Shown piece by piece: positions 1-12,137 of a stretch of 64,000 nt of DNA. This DNA is from Arabidopsis thaliana. Lineage: Eukaryota; Streptophyta; Magnoliopsida; Brassicales; Brassicaceae. Both the position numbers and the translations under genes were made by a program. A model generated the notes under the pieces. It made no database searches, was not told the origin of the DNA, and was given only the letters and a program-made list of their open reading frames with translations. The stretch lies in assembly GCF_000001735.4 (NCBI RefSeq), contig NC_003070.9, positions 18,461,971-18,525,970 of the forward strand, read 5' to 3'. Numbering within the stretch: position 1 is the first letter of the stretch; every line of letters begins with the position of its first letter.

Positions 1-1587
1 CTTTCAAGTCTTGCCTCTGTAGTTGCTACTTGTGGTTTAAATGAGGCCTTGGCTGAAGTTAGTAGCCAGAGGGGACAGACCACAAGCTTCGAACCAATTG
101 TTTCAGATACAAGATCAAGAAGAGATTCTAAATTCGGGTCCTTAATGGAAGGAAAAACAACAAGGGATGGAACAGAGACAGAAATTCCGAGTTTGGACAA
201 GTATCTAGTTAAGCACATGACCAAATTAGAAAGAGAAGTCCATGAAGCCAAAAGGGTTTCAAAGGAAGTATCTGAGAAAAACAAAAAGGTTCCTCAAGGT
301 GTTGCAAGTGATCCTGTTCCAGATTTGGGAAGCATCCTTGTGAAACACTCTTCAAGGCTTGAGAAAGAGATTGAAGAAGCCAAAAAGAACGCAGGAGTGA
401 GTTTTGGAAAGTACCAAAAGACTTCAAGCAGAAACAAAACACCATTGGATCCTATCCCGGACTTGGAAAGTTTGCTAGTGAAAAAGCATGTTTCGGGATT
501 GGAGAAGGAAGTTCAAGAAACTATAAAGAACTGCGGAAAAATGTATGAAAACGTGAAGAAACCGGGAAGAAAAGATGGTTTGTCTGAAGTTCCAAGCCTG
601 GATAGTTGTCTGGTAAAACATTTCTCCAAGCTAGAGAAAGAAGTCCAAGAAGCAAAAAAGAGGAGCAAAGAAGATCTTGAAGCAAGGAATTTAGAAACAG
701 TTTCAAGTGTGTTGTTAACAGAAGAACTGGGCAAAGAAAACGTAGACTCTAACAATAATAAAGCTGAGGGTCAAGAAGAAAGCCTAGACATGATCTTGGT
801 AAAGCCGGTTCACAGATTAGAAACAGAAAAAATTGCATCGGAAGCAGTTTATGGAAACCGGAGGATTCAGAAGAGAAAACAAGGAGCAAAAACAGAGTCA
901 AATTATGAGAGTTTGGACAAAATTCTGGTGAAACATGTTCCAAAGCTAGAGAAGGAGAAGCAGATGTTCAAAGCTGGTGTAGAAGAGACGGAGAACTCAA
1001 AGAGAAATAATGAAGGGAGCTTGAACCAGGGACATGAAAGCATGAAGGTGGCAAAACCGATTCTCAGCAGGCGCCAAATGAGGGATAAAGAAATACAAGA
1101 AACTTGGGGTGGTTTAGGACTTGGGGAGTCAAAGAACAATAACCAGAAGAAACCTGAAAGCAAGAAAACAGAAGCTACTGAGAATTTGGGAGAAGAGACA
1201 AGACCGGTCCTAACTAGACGACAAGAGAGGGACAGAGAAATGCTAGAAGCTTGGGGTGGTTTAGGACTTGGGGACTCAACCTCGTACCAACCAGTTAATA
1301 AGAATAAAAGGAAACCTGAAAGCGAGAAGATGGAGACAGCAACACCATTGCTAACAAGAAGACAAGCACGGGATAGAGAAATGCAAGAAGCTTGGGGTGG
1401 TTTAGACCTCGGAAACTCGATTCGACCGAGTCTGTCAAAACTCGAAAGAGAAAAGGTTAGGTTCTTTCTGTTTTTCTTTTTCCATTAACACACCAATCAT
1501 TTGAGCTGGTTTTGATATTTTGTGTTCTTTCATTTGCAGGCTGCATGGATTAAGGCCGAGAAAGAGGAAACGACTCGAGGAAACTAA
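1..1587 (+). CDS. Repeat-rich coiled-coil protein of unknown function (3' part)
   Basis: The frame is already open at base 1, so the start lies upstream of the window. The large exon ends at 1455, an intron covers 1456-1539, and the last exon (1540-1587) ends in TAA. The protein is charged, rich in K and E and probably coiled-coil. Two repeat families are visible. Six copies of a unit close to LDxxLVKHxxxLEKE begin near bases 190, 319, 454, 590, 781 and 910. Three copies of a unit LxRRQxRDREMxEAWGGLGLG lie near 1057, 1207 and 1348. No catalytic domain is seen. I recall the locus being labelled myosin-heavy-chain-like, which probably reflects composition only. The gene call is certain; the function is unknown. 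Confidence 0.85.
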
Positions 1588-2110
1588 TATGGAACAGAAC
1601 ATAGAACGTATAGTTGTTTTCTCATAATAAATGGACAAAAGTACTAGAACAATGGTAATGGATCTTCTAGCTAGATTCAAGAAATATTGGGTAAATTTCA
1701 TTTGGTAACAGTTGTAGAATGTATGTAATAAAGTTTTCTTTGTTAGGGACCAATTTTTTTTTTTAAAATTACATCAATGTGTTGCTCAATTAGATAACTC
1801 TTTGTAGTAATATAATATTTTGACGTTAAATCTTTGCAAAATTACTAAACCAGCATTGCAACAAATAAATTATGAATTATCAGACGAATTAGTCGACATA
1901 TGAATAAATTTAAATGATTTTTGCTGAATTAAATCATAAAATAAATAAATATTATGCGGTAAGAAAAATTTCATGTGTTATTTTTACTATTTATAATAAT
2001 TTATTTCAAATTTTATTTATTTTCAGGCAAAGCGAAAGGAAGAAACAAACAGTTGAGCTGTTGAGGCATTGTCTAATTTCTCGAGTGATTTCTCCGAGAA
2101 ACAAAAAAAG
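1588..2110. other. Intergenic: 3' flank of the repeat protein and upstream of ERV1
   Basis: AT-rich spacer between two genes on the same strand. AATAAA-like signals occur just after the upstream stop, near 1626 and 1727. No conserved reading frame or RNA gene is seen. Confidence 0.5.
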
Positions 2111-3944
2111 ATGGGTGAGAAGCCATGGCAGCCACTACTCCAGAGCTTCGAGAAACTATCAAATTGCGTCCAAACTCATCTTTCCAATTTCATCGGCATC
2201 AAGAATACTCCTCCTAGTTCTCAATCCACAATCCAAAACCCAATCATCTCCTTGGACTCTTCTCCGCCAATCGCAACAAACAGTTCCAGTCTTCAGAAAC
2301 TTCCTCTCAAGGTTCAAATCTAATTCCGGTTTCAATTAGTTTTTCGTGTTTGTTTTGACACTTAGCAAAATCTTCCCTTGCTTATCATCATCACCAACGT
2401 GTTCGATGAAATTCCCCAATGAACTCTTTCTACCTTTCCTGGGTCAGAAATCGTCTTTCTTTCTTATTTTACCAAACCTGTGGTTGAAAGTTAGATGCTT
2501 TATTCAATTCGGTTCTCTATTGTCAGGAAATTTCTACTGGTATATACTGTTTTTATATGATGATTTGGAGTTTGTGTAACTAGCCATGAAAAAATAGCTG
2601 TATCTTGAATAAGGTTTCATTACGAAAAGTTTTACCTTTAAGGTCTCATTGAAACGGGTTTCAAGTGTTATACGACATTTTCATTTCAGCGATAGATTTT
2701 GTTGATATGAACTATGTGTAACAATTACATCAAACTCACTCCATATTATTTACAGGACATTTTCATTTCAGCGATGGATTTTGTTGATATGAATTATGTG
2801 TAACAATTACATCAAACTCACTCCATATTATTTACAGGACAAGTCTACTGGTCCTGTGACTAAAGAGGATCTCGGGAGAGCTACATGGACGTTTCTTCAC
2901 ACTCTTGCTGCGCAGGTTGAGTTTTGCTTTGTTTTTTTCAATTTAATCATTCTTGACTACCTTTCTCTGCATAAAATTTAGTCTTAACCATACTTATTAT
3001 CCATTTAGTTTCCTTGATACATGAGTTTTATGAAAAGACTTAGAGGTATTGGTTGTGTATTGGCAAGCATTTGGGCTTAGAGAGAGAGAGTTGAGTGTAC
3101 TCTTCGAAACAAAGGATTTTGGTTGTATTTCTGTCGTTCTTATACTTTTACCTTATCACATTGATGGGACCTTTAGCAGTCTCTAAGTAGATGTTTGTGA
3201 ATTGGTTAAACTCAGGTTATGTATGCATTCTGAATCAGGTGTTTTTTTTCTTCTCATCAGTATCCAGAAAAACCAACAAGGCAGCAAAAAAAGGATGTTA
3301 AAGAGCTGGTACAACTCTTCTTCCCCTAGTCTATTATCTTATATCATTTATAGACGTTAGTTTGTTAGATGAAGATGTACTCGGAAGCTAAAATTTTCAG
3401 CTAGAAACTTCAAAAATTTATGAAGGCTTAACGCTTGCAATCAGTTAGAACTTGCTGTCACAAGTAGGTGTTCTTCCTGTGAAAGCTAAAACAGAGCATT
3501 TTTCTCTGTAGATGACGATACTTTCCCGAATGTATCCTTGTAGAGAATGTGCGGATCACTTCAAAGAAATCCTAAGGTAATAATGCTATCTTGTAGCTCA
3601 TTGCAACTTATCGTTAAGATGTTTGTTTACCAGTGATTTTGATCACACGGTTCTGTTCATAATAGATCGAATCCCGCACAAGCTGGATCTCAGGAGGAAT
3701 TCTCACAGTGGCTTTGCCATGTACACAACACCGTAAATAGAAGGTAAACTGAAAGAAGATTAATGTTAGTGTAGCGAGAATTGAATTGAAATTTATGATC
3801 CATATGTCTCTATGTGTGATTCTAAAATTGTTTTGAAGTTTGGGGAAATTGGTGTTCCCTTGCGAGAGAGTGGATGCAAGATGGGGCAAGTTAGAGTGTG
3901 AGCAGAAAAGTTGTGATCTCCATGGAACTTCTATGGACTTTTAG
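2111..3944 (+). CDS. ERV1: FAD-linked sulfhydryl oxidase ERV1 (mitochondrial intermembrane space)
   Basis: Six exons can be read: 2111-2311, 2838-2915, 3261-3308, 3512-3576, 3666-3743 and 3839-3944, giving 191 residues. The Erv/ALR core is clear: a WTFLHTLAAQYPEKP helix, the redox-active CxxC in MYPCREC followed by DHFKEIL, and the FAD-binding CHVHNTVN motif. As known for plant Erv1, the shuttle cysteines are at the C-terminus (CEQKSC) instead of an N-terminal CxxC. The family re-oxidises Mia40 and passes electrons to cytochrome c during import of cysteine-rich proteins. The start at 2111 gives the full family length. Intron 1 contains an 82-bp tandem duplication that includes the 3' splice site. 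Confidence 0.95.
2674..2837 (+). repeat. 82-bp tandem duplication spanning the ERV1 exon-2 acceptor
   Basis: Copy 1 covers 2674-2755 and copy 2 covers 2756-2837. They differ at only about two bases. Each ends in the same TTATTTACAG acceptor followed by GAC, so ERV1 exon 2 is preceded by two equivalent 3' splice sites 82 bp apart. Confidence 0.95.
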
Positions 3945-6900
3945 ACCCATTTATTAACTACACTTATACTTGTATGGATAATATCTCATTTATGAAATTT
4001 ATATCAAAAGAAAAGGTATATATCGATCTATTCATAATCCTTTTCAACGAAAGACTTGAAAAAATAGAGCTTGTTGATGGATATGTTTCGACTGATCATT
4101 GATATTTGATAGTGCTAATTGGTCATTTTCTTAACATTTAGTTAAGTAAACGAATTAAATAAAATTTAGCTCGTGATAAAAAAATCTTCCTTTGTTTTTA
4201 TTTTTTTTCTGCTTTCCATACTTTTTCATACTTAAATGTGAGACGTTACCTCTAAGAAACTTGATAACAACCAAAAATCAAGTACTTAAATCACATCTTA
4301 GTTTGATTCAAGGGCACGCATTATTAGATCATTATAATACTAAACAATTACTTAATTATGCTAAATAGTTTTCTACTAATATTTTATACCAGCTCTCCAT
4401 GTGTATCATGTTTTGTGCAAACACCATATTTCAAATAATCGAGTAAATGTTGAATTTTGAGCTGCAGATAATCTCAAGAACTATGCTTCTATTTGGGGAT
4501 TAACTAAAATTTGTATTTCTCCATTACACCTACAAAGAAAACAACTTGTTCAAGACTGTTTGTAATATAGTGGAATGTTGTATATAGTGAATAGAGTTAT
4601 TACAGAAGCAATCCACATTATCTAAAAATAAAGTGAAAACCTTGAAAAAGCTTTTGATGAAGAATGTGTTGGGATTAAGTGGAAAGGATGTTCTAAGTCT
4701 GGAAAGTAGAAAAGGTGACAATATTAAATTATTAATATTACTTTACTACTTATTCATCAAAAAGGGTTTTAATATTATAATTACTTTCAAAGTTGGGCTA
4801 ACTAATATTGGTCTCTCAACTGAATATATGAGATTAAAATAATGATTAGTCAATAATCTATGGAGTATGCTTCAAGTCACATGATCTTAAGAAACTTGGC
4901 TAATAAACAATTTAATATTTAAATCCATAAATGATATTTAAATCTCATATGTATATGTATAGTAACGGATATGGGTCTTACAAGCTTATTTAAAAAAAAA
5001 GGCAACCAAAACCTACCACAGTACATGCGTGTAGTTATATATTAGACCTAACGTTAGTGTTTATATTTTTTTCAACTAGTACCCAACAATTCTGTCATCT
5101 ATATATACAATGACATCTAACGAATCGTCTAGTTTGCATCGTGATCATATTATTACAGATATATAAGTTAAACTACTTTTGAGCTGAATGTTTTAAGGTA
5201 GTCTCAAAACTCTTTTATACAAATGGACCCAAAAAAGTGACAATGCTAAACATTGTGTCTTTGAAACTAAATAGATAAATATGGATTGATTGGTCTAATG
5301 ATAGAAAAATTAAGGGTTATAATTTGCTCTTTATTAAGTTTTCACAAAATGCAAACAATTTTTGGCATTTGGCCACTAGACTTTTCTTTTTTATCCAATA
5401 GACTTACATATAACTTTTGGCTTAAGATATGGCTTCATCAACATTTCAATTAAAAAAAAGTTGATAGAACATATAGTTTAATGATTTTTATTGTTATTAT
5501 CATCGTGTAATAAGTTATGTTCAAATCTTATAGTGTGCTTAGGTGAATTATAGAAGAAATAAAGAAATGAAAACTCAATGCGAATAAAAAGAAAATCATT
5601 ACACGCTATTGCTTTTTTAGTGTAATGAAGTTGTCAAAGTAGTTAGAGAGCGTTTTTGTGTGAGAGAGAGATGGGTCATGGCCATGGGTTCTTAAAGACC
5701 TTTTCCTTTTTCCAATTAATAACAACCAAAGAGATGTTATTTTCCACACATTATTCAACATTTTGGTTAAGTGGTTTAACCATAATTATATTAATTAATT
5801 TTATAGCTAGTTATAAGATTCATAAGACATATATATTTTGATAGATTAAAATCTCGTTCGTTCTCGTATACAAGACGAACACAATCCCGGAGTTTAGGGG
5901 GTGTGCCGTACGTATTTTGCTTTCGAATCGATTAAGGTATAAGTACTTGTTGGAAAAATAAAAATGATCTATTATAGTATTGCTGTCTATATAATACTAA
6001 TATCATAATGTAAACTAAACCTTCAAAACATTATATTGGGTGAAATGATTGTCTATAGATATAAATATTTGCAAATCCGAGTAGCTAATGATACATGCTT
6101 GTATAATCATCATTAGAACCGTCCACAGAACATTCACACAATATTTATGAAAAAAACATATCAAAACTTTATGTTTGTTATATAAGGAAATCTCTTTCAA
6201 AAATTTAGGACGAGCATGATGACATGATCAATTGATCATCGTTTACCGTATGTCCATATCGCTATGACTTGTAAACATGAGTTCGAGAAAAGAACGTTAT
6301 ATAAACTATTAAACTCTAAACCATGGCTATGTTTTTTTTATATTAATAAGAGAGTTGTTTAAGAAAGCTTTGACCCTAAGCAAAAATGACTAAATATGGA
6401 CTAACTAATACTCACTCCAAAGCAAGAAAATATTAATGGAGCTAAAAGTGACATTACATCTTTTGGTTTTCTCTAAATATTTCCTTAACTTATGCAAAAT
6501 ACATTACTTTGCTTGTAGTGGTATTTATCTCCATCACACACACACACACACTATTTTTTTTTTTTTTTTGAGAAAATAGGAGTAATGAATTGACCTTATC
6601 CCTTTCTGTTTTGTTGACTATATATTGACCGTAGACGACCACATTAATCAAGAGAAAACGTATTTATTTTTCTCATATATATTTTAGATATAAAATTCGG
6701 TATGAATCTAAATCACATGTACACATCAACATCGATTCAAATGCGTAAATATTACATGCTATTTATTTTCTTCTTTTTCTTATAAAGGAATTCAATTTAT
6801 ATTTGGGGTTAACTTATTAAATTTGAAACGTAAGAATTAGATAATACCGACGTAGTCTTTTAGCTTCCATGGTTCATATTTTAGAAATTAAGAACCAATT

Positions 6901-8100
6901 ATGAATCGTTTACTTGTATCTCTTTTTATTTTATCTATGCTTATCGTTTGCTTATAGTTAGTATTTATTTGTGGGTTAAGATATAAATAATTAGGGGTGG
7001 TAACTTTGAAAGCCAAGGAATGGTATTAAGTAAAAGAGAGCCAAAAGTAATCCTCAATGACAATTCTAAGAAAAGTATCAATTTCAAGCACATGCAAATA
7101 TTCAATCAACTTTCCAAAAAGCATAAAGATGAACCAAAATTTAAACGGTTTTTAATGATTAAATCAATATCAATATCGTGATATAAATTTCATAGCGACC
7201 AAATATATGTGATAAAATAAGAAACAATCTCGATCTGGTTAGTTATGTGTATTCATTTAAAACAATTATTAATGAATTTTATGTCATAGAAATCAACCAC
7301 TATAACTCAATCCATAGATGAACGAGGAAAAATATCTCCACAAATTATTATTTTTGAATTATGTTAGTACTTAGCTAATGGCATAACAAATCACATATTC
7401 TGAAGCATTAAAACTTTTGAGTTAATATAATAATATGTTTAGTATACAATAGCATAAACTATATATTGACGTCATCTTAAATGTCAAAGTATTGATCTGA
7501 ACTTCAACTTGAGATATTCCAGTTATATAAAATAAATGCAAAAAACTATCATAGTGGAAAATATAGATTTAATTTTGAATCAGATCTTTTAGTTATAAAA
7601 AAGGAAAATTTTAGCAAAAATTATTGAATTCATAAATACACTAATTTGACTATGAGCAATATATTCATACAATTAATTTATTGTTTCTCGGTATTCAATG
7701 AAACTGCAAAAATCATGGTAATTTGTTTATGAATTTCTTGTTAGTTTTGTTTATTAGGGCTTGAAACTTGAAAGAAAAAAAAAATCTATATAAAATGAAC
7801 AAAAGAATATAGAAAGATCTTATCTTACTGTGGAAACTGGAAAGTAGAAAGGCAATAAACGAAATTAACTCCTGATCATCCATAATACATAAATTATAAA
7901 GAATAAAGAAGATTAAGAATAAACATCCAAAACCAAAACTAATTAATTAATATTAAACATATAGTTTAGGGCAAAATTCAAAGCTTTCAAAGTCGATGTA
8001 AAATTGTAAATCTCTGAAAAAGCAAAATAATAATAATAAACAATAGATATACTAAGAAACTTAAATCACATAAACAAAAAAGTTACTCAGGAAACCCCAA
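3945..8100. other. Long AT-rich intergenic region without a recognisable gene
   Basis: About 4.1 kb of AT-rich DNA with only short random reading frames on both strands. A (CA)n run lies near 6535-6550 and is followed by a poly-T run. No tRNA, transposase fragment or long duplicated block was recognised. The last part is probably the QWRF2 promoter. Confidence 0.55.
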
Positions 8101-8273
8101 ATCCACAAACCCCACTTGCAATTTCTCCCCACATCTCTCTCCCATCGCCCTCTCTCCTCTCTCTCGTCTTCTTCGGCTGTGAAGCAAATAAAGCAAATTC
8201 CTTTCTTCGATTTGTTCTGAAAGTTTTCAACTTTGGTGAGTTTGGAGAAGAAAGAAGACACAAATCTCTTTGA

Positions 8274-8284
8274 ATGCAATGTGA
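8274..8284 (+). promoter_or_regulatory. Two upstream ATGs in the QWRF2 leader, one an ATG-stop
   Basis: The ATG at 8274 opens a frame that overlaps the QWRF2 start out of frame and stays open to 8687. Five bases later, at 8279, a second ATG is followed directly by TGA. The context of the first is weak (T at -3, C at +4), while the QWRF2 start has A at -3 and G at +4. They matter only if transcription starts upstream of 8274. Confidence 0.4.
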
Positions 8285-8311
8285 AAAAAGGAATAGTTTT
8301 TTCCGACGAGA

Positions 8312-11300
8312 ATGGTTGCTGCAGCGATTTCAACCACTGACCCAAGAAACCCACCTCGAGATCGACCTCAATCTCTTACCAACAATGGCGGACAAAGAAG
8401 ACCCAGAGGCAAACAAGTTCCTTCTCGCTACTTATCTCCTTCTCCGTCTCACTCTGTCTCTTCCACCACCACTACCACTACCACTACTACCACCACCACC
8501 TCTTCTTCCTCCTCTTCTTCTTCCTCTGCAATACTCAGAACTAGTAAACGATACCCATCTCCTTCGCCTTTACTCTCTCGCTCCACGACGAATTCCGCTT
8601 CCAATTCGATCAAAACGCCGTCTTTGTTACCTAAACGGTCTCAATCAGTGGACCGTCGTCGACCCTCGGCGGTTTCGGTCACTGTAGGCACTGAAATGTC
8701 GGCGGCTACGAAGATGCTTATCACTTCCACTAGGAGTTTGTCTGTTTCGTTTCAAGGTGAAGCCTTTTCTCTTCCGATTAGTAAAAAGAAAGAGACTACT
8801 TCTACGCCGGTTTCTCACCGGAAATCTACTCCGGAGCGACGGAGATCGACGCCGGTTCGAGATCAGAGAGAGAACTCTAAGCCTGTGGACCAACAACGCT
8901 GGCCTGGAGCCTCACGGAGGGGGAATTCTGAATCTGTTGTGCCGAATTCGCTTTCTAGAAGCTTAGATTGTGGTAGTGATAGAGGAAAGCTTGGATCTGG
9001 GTTTGTTGGGAGGTCAATGTTGCATAATTCTATGATTGATGAGAGTCCTAGGGTTTCTGTTAATGGGAGATTGAGTTTAGATTTGGGAGGTAGGGATGAA
9101 TATTTGGATATTGGAGATGATATCCAGAGAAGACCAAATAATGGTCTGACGTCTAGTGTTTCCTGTGACTTTACTGCTTCTGATACTGATAGTGTTTCTT
9201 CTGGTAGCACTAATGGTGTTCAAGAATGTGGCTCTGGTGTTAATGGTGAAATCTCTAAATCAAAGAGCTTGCCTCGTAATATTATGGCTTCTGCTAGGTT
9301 CTGGCAAGAGACTAATAGCCGGTTAAGGCGGTTGCAGGATCCAGGTTCGCCTTTATCCTCTAGCCCGGGTTTGAAAACCAGTAGTATATCTTCAAAGTTT
9401 GGTCTTTCGAAACGGTTTTCTAGCGATGCTGTTCCTTTATCATCTCCTCGTGGTATGGCTTCTCCTGTAAGAGGTTCTGCTATACGCTCTGCTTCACCAA
9501 GTAAGCTTTGGGCGACAACTACGTCATCTCCAGCTAGAGCTCTTTCGAGCCCTTCTCGAGCTAGAAATGGAGTTTCTGATCAAATGAACGCTTATAACCG
9601 CAACAACACGCCTTCAATTCTTAGTTTCTCTGCTGATATTAGGAGAGGGAAAATTGGGGAGGATCGTGTTATGGATGCACATTTGTTGAGGCTTCTATAT
9701 AACCGTGACCTGCAGTGGCGGTTTGTCAATGCGAGGGCAGACTCTACTGTTATGGTGCAAAGGTTGAACGCAGAGGTATGGCTTAATTATGAGTTTTTCA
9801 TTTCCTTTTGTGGTCAATCACAGCTATGGTTTATACTTTTAGCCACTGCTGCAGATTAGATAGGGTATGATTTGTTCATCTATATTTAGGATCTTGATGT
9901 AATAAGTGAGCACTTGTGGAAACTTATCATTTAGGCTCCTAGGTGCCATCATCCCACAGATAAATCAGGTCAATTTGGAGATTAAGCATGAGTTTGTTAA
10001 TCTTACTGGAACTAATATAGTGGAAGAGTAGTTTTTGTTTAAGGATGACTAAATCTATACTATTAGCGGCGTAACATAAACTGTAATTTGACTCTCTTGT
10101 TTTTTCTCTTTGCCAGAAAAACCTGTGGAATGCATGGGTATCAATCTCGGAACTGCGGCACAGTGTCACTTTAAAACGAATCAAGTTGCTTTTGCTAAGG
10201 CAGAAATTGAAACTGGCTTCTATTCTGAGGGGACAGGTAAGACTGTGAATGAACTCTCTTAAGTTTATGCGATTTCTTACTTTAAAAGGGCTAATGTCCT
10301 AATTAAGACGTTTTCTTCTCCTTCTATTTTTGAGGAATACGACAGATATTCTTTGGAATTTGGCTTAGTGATTCCTTCTTGCCGTAATAAGAAAATCAAG
10401 TTTTGTGTATAACTCAATTATTGTTGAATGGTAATTGTCTCGCAACGTGTTTAGCAAATGAATTTGGACTCTAATAATTTATTTATGTATGGTAGGTAGA
10501 TTTTCTATATCTACCTCTAGAAGTTGGTATGCTTACTTGCTTAGAACCATCCCACAACTTAACACTTTGAATTTTTGACAATGAATCAGCATAAGAAACA
10601 TGAGATTTTATTTATCTTTAAGTGATAACCGTAGTAATAGTACATCGCTACAGGAGAGGCATATAAGAAAGACTAAAGAAATTATGAATGTTGTTTTTTG
10701 CATTAGATATACTAAACTTGCTCGCTGTATTTATTAAATTGTAGATGGGTTTTCTAGAAGAATGGTCTCTTCTGGATAGAGATCATTCAAGTTCTTTGTC
10801 AGGAGCAACCGAATCCTTGAAAGCCAGCACACTTCGTCTACCAATAGTTGGAAAAACCGTGGTAAGACTCAATGGTATAATCCATGATATGATTGTTTTG
10901 GCTTAATCAAGAAACCGTAGGTTAATTTTTTTTTAATATGCTTCTCGAATTGTTTAGGTTGATATTCAAGACCTCAAGCATGCTGTTAGTTCAGCCGTCG
11001 ATGTAATGCAAGCTATGTCATCTTCCATATTCTCACTGACGTCGAAGGTAAAAAAATGATCTTGTCTCTCTCAGATTTTTCGAAGCTCTGTTGAGTCTAT
11101 TGAACCTTTTGGGTCTGATATGTTATCTGTCTTGAGTTATTCTATGCACAACCCTTATCTTTAATGGTTACTTTAAACTCATTTATGTCTATTTAGGTGG
11201 ATGAGATGAATTCTGTAATGGTGGAAACCGTGAATGTAACTGCTAAAGAAAAGGTTTTGCTTGAAAGATGTCAAGGTTGCTTATCAAGAGTAGCAGCTAT

Positions 11301-11493
11301 GCAGGTAAAGGGTCTTCATCTTCATTTATCTTCTTGTTTTTTGTGTTTAGAGTACTTTTGCAATGTCTCTATTCTTTTCTAATATGACTTTGGGGTGAAC
11401 ACGACAAACCAGGTTACTGATTGTAGCATGAAAACGCATATAATACAACTAAGTCGGATACCAATCACAAGCAGCTTGACTCCGCAATTGTAG
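8312..11493 (+). CDS. QWRF2: QWRF-motif protein, microtubule-associated (AUGMIN subunit 8 family)
   Basis: Six exons: 8312-9775, 10117-10236, 10745-10861, 10958-11047, 11197-11304 and 11413-11493, giving 659 residues. The N-terminal half is a basic, Ser/Pro/Thr-rich disordered region with poly-Thr and poly-Ser tracts (bases 8463-8525). The family-defining QWRF motif ([10 protein letters not shown]) lies at the end of exon 1, and the helical QWRF domain follows in exons 2-6. The family includes EDE1/AUG8, which binds microtubules and augmin; QWRF1 and QWRF2 are reported to act in cortical microtubule organisation and floral organ growth. A CT-rich leader precedes the start. Reading on past 9775 runs into intron 1. 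Confidence 0.95.
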
Positions 11494-12137
11494 AAAAACT
11501 GATCTTCCTCAAGAGAACAGATTTGTTCCTTTTGACTACACTACTCACCAAGAACAGAGTTGCTAACACGGGCCTTTTCCTTCCACGAATCCCGACCTTA
11601 TCGTTTTCAAACCAAGATCAAGGTGAGATTCGCGGATATCATCTCTCTCTTTGCTCTTGTAGTTTCTACGTTTGTTTTGTATAAGATTTCAGGTAATTCC
11701 TCTAAAGTAAGTAAGCTTAGTTTTTTGTATACGTAAGTTTTTCTAATGGGATTCTTTGGCTTGTGTACATATAAAGATGTAGTAGTAATGTATGCTCTGA
11801 TGAATCACTGATTTTGTCTATTTTTCTAGTTCTAGACGCCGTTTTTTCATATCAAGATGTCTTGTCGTTTCTAGTTGTCTTGAAGGAGTCTATCAACAAC
11901 TAAAAACAAGTACAAGTTAAAAAGGACACTCACACTTCAATTTTAATGGTTCCTTTTGCTTTTGTCGAACCTCCAAAAGCTCCGTAATACTCGTATAAAA
12001 AAAGCCCAAAACTGTCCCACATCAGGGAATGAGATGACATCAACATAGATAGATGTCATCAACTAACCTAATCTAAAATTGACCAATCTATATGAGAGAA
12101 TTCAATAAAACAAAACAAAACAAGTGTGTAAATCAGT
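11494..12137. other. Convergent 3' region between QWRF2 and a zinc-finger gene
   Basis: This should hold both 3' untranslated regions. No reading frame or structured RNA was recognised. Confidence 0.5.

Noticed and set aside
8645..9210. Minus-strand frames opposite QWRF2
   Set aside because: They are antisense shadows of the conserved QWRF2 exon, with no family signal of their own.
9776..9859. QWRF2 ending inside the sequence after 9775
   Set aside because: The frame can be read on for 27 codons, but a good GT donor at 9776 and the in-frame downstream exons with the rest of the QWRF domain show this is intron.
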